Shown piece by piece: positions 57,673 to 64,000 of a stretch of 64,000 nucleotides of DNA (its first letter is position 1; each line of letters starts with the position of its first letter). Source of the DNA: Helicoverpa zea. Taxonomy: Eukaryota; Arthropoda; Insecta; Lepidoptera; Noctuidae. The position numbers and the translations under genes are program-made. Under the pieces are notes generated by a model. It was not told the origin of the DNA. It was given only the letters and a program-made list of their open reading frames with translations, and searched no databases. The stretch is taken from contig NC_061459.1 of assembly GCF_022581195.2 (NCBI RefSeq), positions 12,524,001-12,588,000 of the forward strand, written 5' to 3'.

Positions 57673-60561
57673 TTTGGCAATAAATATTATAAGATCATAA
57701 GAACTATAAAAATTCCAATAATTAATAATTAAATAAAGTTAATAGGCTACGAGCTTAATCAAACTTTCATTTGAATTGCGAATACAATAAAATTCTATTG
57801 TCACAGTAAAATAATTGAAGGTGAAATATGGGGGAGGCATAATATACCTGCTGACCTTATTGTCCTTCCAAAAGGTCAGTAAGACTAGTAAGGGGACTAA
57901 GAATACTGAATAATGCATTGATAGCTTATTTTGCAGAAGGGAAAATTCCATAAAAGTCGCACTTTGGTTGCAGTAGATAAACCGCCGAACACTGAAACGT
58001 CACTCAACTTTAAGTGCTGCTCAAACATCATTCTGTCATTGTCACACTTAGGTAAATTGCAGAGAAGGAAATACTTCAAGTAACTCTCTATTGCGCGTTA
58101 TATTTGTTTATTTATCAGAAGTATGATTATGAAAATAAAGAAAATGAGCAACAGCCTTTTCACACTGTTGTATTTTCCGCGGAAAAGGCATATCCTATGG
58201 TTTTAAAACGACTGCCTTTGTTCTTCAAAATATACCATTAGAAATCGGGAAATCAAATACCTACTGATCTGTTATATTAATACTCATATGCCTAAAGCTT
58301 AATTCTAACCAAAATCCGTTATATATAGGTACAACATCGCCTCTGATCTGTGGACAGTCGATACCTACTCTAATCCACCAACACAAAATACGATAGCCAT
58401 GTAAACATTAATAATATCATCATAAATCAATAATACACGAACGTAATACTTACACTATCAATTATGCGTTGTTAACAAACGTGTGTCGTATTAACTGAAT
58501 ACTTCTAATTGTAACTTTCATTGTTTTGTGAACTAATAATAATATGTCGATGATCAAATTACGCTCGTTAGGTTATTTTAAAAGCGTTGAATTACATAAA
58601 AATAATGAGGTTCAATTAGAGCTCTAATTTCAGTTACCTATGGCTATAATAAACTGCCATTTATAGCACGAAAATTCTGATTAGATTTTAAGTATACATG
58701 GTTCAGAATTTTAATCTTTACGTCGCAATAAACCTAAATCTATTTATGAGGTAGTTAGTAGTTTTATAATACTGCTCGTACACCTACCGTTTGAAGATGC
58801 ACACATTTTTATGCGCCAGTCTTAGGTGCACCAAGCGGTGGTTGTGTGCTAATGTGCATCGACGCGACGCGTAATCTATGTGTTGTGCTACGATTGACGC
58901 ACCCGAGCGTGGGGTGGTAGTATGTGCACCGAATAAGTGAGGCAGTTTTTACTTTACCAACGTAATCTTATGTATTATAAAAAGATAATATCACTTTTAA
59001 ACAAAACTACTTTTATGAACATTATCGCGTTGTGGTAATGGTTTTATTTAAATGTCTAATATTCACGTAAGTGTCAGAAATCAACATTAATAGAGTTAAT
59101 ATCACTTTTCGTTGTAATTTTATAACTCTAGAATGAGCTCACCTCTCCAAATCAAATGTTTACGCTTTGTTCGGACTATTAGTAGATGGTTTATGTGAAG
59201 TTTGCACAAAGTCGGTCTTCACTTATCACATTTTTTGTTATTTAATGGCGGACTTTGTACTTACGTAGCGAAGTACATACCGGGCTTCTAATTATATATA
59301 TTTGATTGTATATCCATAATCTGCAGTATTTTTCCACCCAACCATAGCTAAATTGACACTATGACAGTCATTTATTTATAATTAATTATTACAATAGTAA
59401 GTATTTCTCAAGTGTAAGTATTACAATAGTAATATTAGTAGTAAGTATTTCTCGAGTTATATATGAAAGCATTAAGCTGCGTGTTTCGTCTCGAATTAAT
59501 TCGTAACGTGAATAATTTCGTTGAAATTTCACAGTCGACTTCATCTTGTTTTGTTTAAGTGAGGTATTTTCGTAGATAGATGTAAGTTTTACTTTATTGG
59601 AGGGGATGAGCGCCGTTTAGAATAATAGGTACACGTCTGTATACCTAGAATACCTACTTATTTAATTCAGGTGTTTTGTATTAGTAGTACCTGCTAGTGA
59701 ACATAGATAATAGATAATAATCATGAATTCAAAAAGTACGTATTCATTAGACTTCTATTAAATGAATGGGCACAAAATATATAAGAGAAATGACTCTGAA
59801 AGAGGTATTAATTAAGTTGCTACCAAAATTATACATGAATTCTAATATCTGTATCTTAAAAAATGTCTTATCCAGTTATCACAGAGATTCACCTACCAAA
59901 TCCATGGGGAAGAGTCTATCCCCATCAAAATAATAAAACAAAAAAAAAGTACCCGTTAAAAAAACTTGACAGAAATTCCAATTACGCGGCCCTCCATAGA
60001 ATTTAATGAAATCTTCACAATTGTTTCAGCTGCACAGGTGTATTTTTGTTTAATAAACCTTAGGAGAAAAAAGGTCACGTTTATCAGGGGCCGTGGACAA
60101 AGGACGGCGTCCCATTCCACTTGTCTTAAGATAAAAACAGAAAGTGGATTAAACGCATAGATAGCCACGAGCCATAAAGAGATTTCGCTCCCCGATAGTA
60201 TGAGAAGAACCGGCGAATACTCTGTTCGCTATCTAAAAAAGGTTTCACTCCAATGTATTTTTATGCAGGTGCCTATTAAGATAAATTTTACGGCACCCCG
60301 TCTTATTTCTGAGGCTCCATAGACTTCTTCAGCAACATTACGTTGAGAGAAAGGTTTAAAAAAACAATGATACTGAACAACACTGTTTTAGGTTTATTGC
60401 TCAAAAAGTAAAGGTGTATTTGTGTTATCTAATTTTTTGTGATAAGCTTTAACTTACGAGTATTAATAAAAATACAAGGCAAGCTAAGAGGTGCTTATTT
60501 TTTGTCCCATTACTAATGATGGTAGGTTATATCAATAGAACAATCCTAAACGGTCACAATT
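57673..60561. other. mostly featureless; one GC-rich block and a small duplication
   Basis: 58785-58935 is a GC-rich block ('gtgcatcgacgcgacgcg', 'acgcacccgagcgtgggg') without clear TIRs. At 59388-59457 'attacaatagtaagtatttc' is partly duplicated. A repeat-like stretch at about 59960-60180 has a 64-codon frame (59966-60160) without a known domain. Confidence 0.4.
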
Positions 60562-60770
60562 CCTACCAATATTATAAATGCGAAAGTTACTGTCTGTCTG
60601 TCATCCTGTTACGTTTTCACGTCTAAATTACTAAACTAATTTTAATGAAATTTGGTACAGATATAGAGTTGACCTTGAGAAAGAACATAGGCTAGTTTTT
60701 ATTCCGGACTTTTGAAGAGTTCCCTTGGAAACGCGATATAACCGAACTCGACGGCGGGCGGAAGCTAGTG
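60562..60770 (-). repeat. RTE-type 3' tail, family A-like, reverse orientation
   Basis: Reads 'cctaccaatattataaatgc', 'gaaatttggtacagatatag' and 'cataggctagtttttattcc', ending 'gcgggcggaagctagt'. It is the reverse orientation of the kind of tail at 1912-2103. Confidence 0.7.
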
Positions 60771-61439
60771 TAAAATAACTTTTAAAAAAATACTGTAATC
60801 AACACAAAAAAAACCGGTCATCACAATTACACCAAAATCAACGAAAACGTCGAAAGAAGCGTACTGAATTCAACAGATTATATTACTTCCATCGATATGA
60901 AACCTTTACTTGCATTGTTAGTAAGTTCCTGGCTAGAATATTTTTGCTGAGTGCACATTAAATTTGGTATTCTCTCTTGGGCTTGAACGCAATTATTCGA
61001 ACTCAAAATGCAGTTCCCTGCATAGAACTTGCGATGCATTTCAGCATTTCCCCGATTCAATAATGCAGACAAAAGATATTTGACTGCGTTAATTGAATTT
61101 TTTAGTTCAGTCAAATTTTGTTTTTGTGTGTGTTTATTTGGATGTATGTTTGTTTTGTTTCGGAAAAGTGATAATGTCTAACTAATGTGTATTGAATAAA
61201 TACTCTTAAAAGTAACAAAGATACTTTAATTCGATTATATGTTTTATAAACACGATATTTAAAACACAAAGCATTTATTTCCTCTGCCCATAAATCAAAA
61301 TTACAATGTATTCATAAATAACAGTACTGAACAATGTTTTCTAACCGCATAATGTTTGTTTAAAAGTCCTCAAAAAAGGCCTAAGCGTGTTTAAGCATAT
61401 CTGTCGTAATATATTTTCCAGGTTCATTTTCACGTAAGA
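60771..61439. other. no recognised feature
   Basis: AT-rich. The minus frame 60878-61114 (78 codons) is unrecognised. Confidence 0.45.
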
Positions 61440-61870
61440 AATCATTACAAACAACAACCCGCCATTATCTGAGGGCACGGCAGTGCCCCAGCCAAGACTC
61501 GAGCAAAGCGGGCACGGCCGTACCATCTTTTCTCGAAGCGTTTCGCGGCTATTTCAGCCCCCTGTATCTTCCATGTGAACAAAGCTAGAAGTTTAGGTTT
61601 TCGATGACCAAGAGTAAGTATTAGAACAAGCTCAGTCTCAAAATTACAAGACATTTGAATAAATAGTTTACGAGTTATGAGCGATCAAAGTTACACCATT
61701 TTGTCACTGACTCACTGACCGATCATCAAAAGTCTAAGGTACTTCTAGCAAACTTAAAACCTTCAAATTTGGCACCAAGATAGGTTATTAGCTACATATA
61801 AAGGGAAAATTATAAAAACCTTAAAACTTAATAAAAAATAGGAAACAAATTTAAATTTGCGGTTTTTCAA
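61440..61870 (+). repeat. interspersed repeat with 'tgactcactgaccgatcatc' motif
   Basis: From 'gggcacggcagtgccccag' through 'gaagcgtttcgcggctattt', 'tcactgactcactgaccg' and 'caaatttggcaccaagatag'. I recognise this as a lepidopteran repeat from memory. Minus frames 61341-61526 and 61445-61654 are translations of it. Confidence 0.5.
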
Positions 61871-62075
61871 GAACATTGTGTCTGAATTTTGACTGCATTG
61901 ATAACTTTGTTATTTATTTATTTAAAAATGTATTTGTTTTATTGTTACGTAGTGTGGTATATTGTTATCATGTATTAAATATACATACATATGAATAAAA
62001 AAGCTAGGTTAAAATGAAATGAATAATGATAAATCTTTCATATTAATGCAGTGCGATAAATACTGCATGCTCGCT

Positions 62076-62185
62076 CGATAGATGGCGTTGTGCTGGTCTA
62101 AATCGCGCTATGGTTTCGTTACATAGCTTAGTATAAGTAGTACTTAAAAAAAAAATCAAATAATTTCATGTGATAGCGCCATCTA
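62076..62185. promoter_or_regulatory. convergent pair of CTCF-like motifs
   Basis: cgatagatggcgttgt (62076-62091, plus) faces tagcgccatcta (62174-62185, minus) about 80 bp apart. The second contains the full AGATGGCGC core. An insulator role is inference; a shared repeat is the alternative. Confidence 0.3.
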
Positions 62186-62338
62186 CCTCTGAAATAAATC
62201 GATTCAAAAATTCAACAATTTCGAAATTTTATAGTTTATTTTAAAAATGTTGTTTACATGCTACTTTAGGTGTACGTATTTAGTTTGTTATACATATATT
62301 TAGTTAGTTGCATGTAAGTTAATTTAATTTGTTTTATC

Positions 62339-62730
62339 GGGTGTGTCGTTCACAATCACATTAAATGAAATGCCTTAATATGCTGGTTAATATATGTCGA
62401 TTAAAACAAAGAAAAAATAAAAATACGTCAAAATAAAAAAATGGATTTTTCAAACAAAGTAAATAGAATAAAAATGTGCAAAAATTAGAACACCATATAA
62501 AAGTCAGTCATTACAAACAACTGACATTCTCCCTTGAAAACTGACAGCTCAAAACATTCGATACTCCTAACTTTATCTCTGCTTTACACATGATGTTGTA
62601 AATTATAAAAACGAAAAATGACTCCTGTGGCTAAACCACTGAATGGATTGGGCTATTTTTTTTACAATTCGCCATAGAATACCATAAAGTATATGCGATA
62701 GGATTTAATGTGATTGTGAACGACACACCC
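62339..62730. mobile_element. 392-bp element with 28-bp perfect TIRs
   Basis: Left end 'gggtgtgtcgttcacaatca' and right end its exact inverse, 28 bp in total (62339-62366 and 62703-62730). Interior AT-rich and non-coding. The TSD is not clear ('gttttatc' left, 'tgtatact' right), so the superfamily is open. Confidence 0.75.
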
Positions 62731-62771
62731 TGTATACTTAGAGAAGAAAGAGACCTACAAAAAATAAATCA

Positions 62772-63431
62772 GATCCCACCAAAAACATTAAATGTAAAAA
62801 AAAGCCAATCCTCTACGCAATTCCTCCACCATAAAAAGTTTTGAGATCGCATAGAAGCCAAGTCCTGTTCAACTTTATTTATAATAATAAATCAATATTT
62901 TGTGACTATATCAATAGTTTTGTTCACATTACAATAATATTGTCTTGGCCATGAGCACAAGTTAAAAGTCGCTCCTTGAAATAATGTGTAAATACCATTG
63001 AATTGATAAATTCTATATGGACATGATTTTACGATTGGACTGATTATGCACTGATTGGAATTTGAGATCACCATGGACTAAACATGCGCCATAGTACATG
63101 TGCAGTTCATTGATGTTGGATGATACTGACTGTCGGTCGTTGAGTAACAATTGAATAAACTAAAAGTATTTAATTCTGTGATATTAAACTTCATGTTTGA
63201 CTTTCACCTCTCCAAGATATGCTGTATTATATTTGTAGTTTATTGTGCTCATGGCCAAGTCAATATTATTGTAATGTGAACAAAACTATTGATATAGTCA
63301 CAAAATATTGATTTACTGTTATAAATAAAGTTGAACAGGACTTGGCTTCTATGCGATCTCAAAACTTTTTATGGTGGAGGAATTGCGTAGAGGATTGGCT
63401 TTTTTTTACATTTAATGTTTTTGGTGGGATC
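62772..63431. mobile_element. 660-bp foldback element
   Basis: Arms 62772-62960 and 63243-63431, 189 bp each, are near-identical inverted copies around a 282-bp AT-rich spacer. The ends read 'gatcccaccaaaaac' and its inverse, like the foldback at 25638-26006. No coding capacity; frames 62892-63074 (-) and 63342-63566 (+) run across the arms and are not genes. Confidence 0.8.
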
Positions 63432-64000
63432 ATACTTATAAAGTACATCTTCTTTATATTTTGTATAGCTATAGCTCCGCTTTCTTGTATGGGACATGGC
63501 TTAAGCTACAGCGGAATAAATAATTTACTTATAATATTAATTTTTCTCTTCAGCATCCCAATGTAAGGCATATTTTATCGATATATTTGGTTACTTGAAA
63601 ATATGAAGGAAAACTAAAAAGATACTAATTATCTCTCCACTGTAAACACCTGAACATTTTTATTTACTTACCAAACTCATTAGTAACTAACTTCCCCACA
63701 TTAATTTCACTGTAATATTTTCCCAGCAAAAGTAGCATATAAAACTTATCATATTACTTTAGCGACTGCAAACTCGTTGCAATTTACACTTAAGACGCGA
63801 GTTAATACAGTGCATTATTAAATGGCAAGCCGCTTATGTATAGCACCAGAGCATTAAAGCGCTGTTAAAAATTCAAGAAAAAGCGGCGTTCCCAACTGTG
63901 GCTCGGGGGTACTCTTAGCGCGTCGCCGCTGAGTTGTGATGAAAATACTTAATGAACTAAAGGACTAAGGAAACAACTGGCCAATGACGTTTGAGGAATG
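63432..64000. other. no recognised feature
   Basis: AT-rich until about 63880, then a GC-richer stretch ('gctcgggggtactcttagcg', 'cgtcgccgctgag') at the window edge that may belong to something outside. Confidence 0.4.

Noticed and set aside
58785..58935. fourth PIF/Harbinger-like MITE
   Set aside because: GC-rich block with weak terminal similarity, but no convincing TIR pair or TWA duplication.
63342..63566. 74-codon ORF
   Set aside because: Most of it is the right arm of the foldback at 62772-63431.

Overview
The window looks like a non-coding, transposon-rich stretch of a lepidopteran (moth or butterfly) nuclear genome. It is AT-rich, has no operon structure, and contains no open reading frame I can assign to a host protein. 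The lineage call rests on many interspersed repeats I recognise from Lepidoptera: RTE-type 3' tails (actagcttccgc...; actagcgacccgctcc...), the tail 'ccagcagtggacgtc', tRNA-derived SINEs with A and B boxes, and the 'ccggccaagtgcgagtcgg ... acggaacccta' family carrying a (GACA)n tract. These identifications are from memory of the families; the boundaries, repeats and target-site duplications (TSDs) are read directly from the sequence.

Layout. 1-10 kb: mostly featureless DNA with RTE tails, three SINE pieces, a small inverted-repeat element and a CpG-rich, promoter-like island (about 2339-2724) ending in a good splice donor. 10-21 kb: three 5'-truncated non-LTR retrotransposons (10300-11463 minus, 16815-17828 plus, 20633-20981 plus), a complete SINE and a PIF/Harbinger-like MITE (15014-15562). 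21-28 kb: a G-run tract, a CpG-rich patch with a CRE palindrome, a 227-bp mariner-like MITE abutted by a SINE, hairpins, a 369-bp foldback, and a TIR element with internal tandem units and a 77-bp-arm hairpin. 28-37 kb: long bare stretches, a second PIF/Harbinger-like MITE (34052-34421), the THAP-bearing element (35407-36347) and an intact SINE with an 18-bp TSD. 37-45 kb: bare DNA plus a third PIF/Harbinger-like MITE (42826-43223). 45-50 kb: a 3.3-kb composite of nested repeats, including a second copy of the 227-bp MITE that I read as identical to the first. 50-64 kb: sparse DNA with SINE pieces, RTE tails, a 392-bp TIR element and a 660-bp foldback.

The best find is 35407-36347: a 941-bp element with 25-bp perfect terminal inverted repeats and a perfect 8-bp TSD. 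It holds a two-exon THAP zinc-finger ORF whose exons join in frame exactly inside the THAP domain. An in-frame TGA just before the AVPTIF-like box would leave a 76-residue THAP peptide. THAP domain plus 8-bp TSD points to the P-element superfamily, as a non-autonomous derivative.

No host gene, rRNA, true tRNA or CRISPR array could be supported. Genes here do not form a pathway; the content is the residue of repeated transposition. If a host gene is present, the window probably lies in its introns or flanks.
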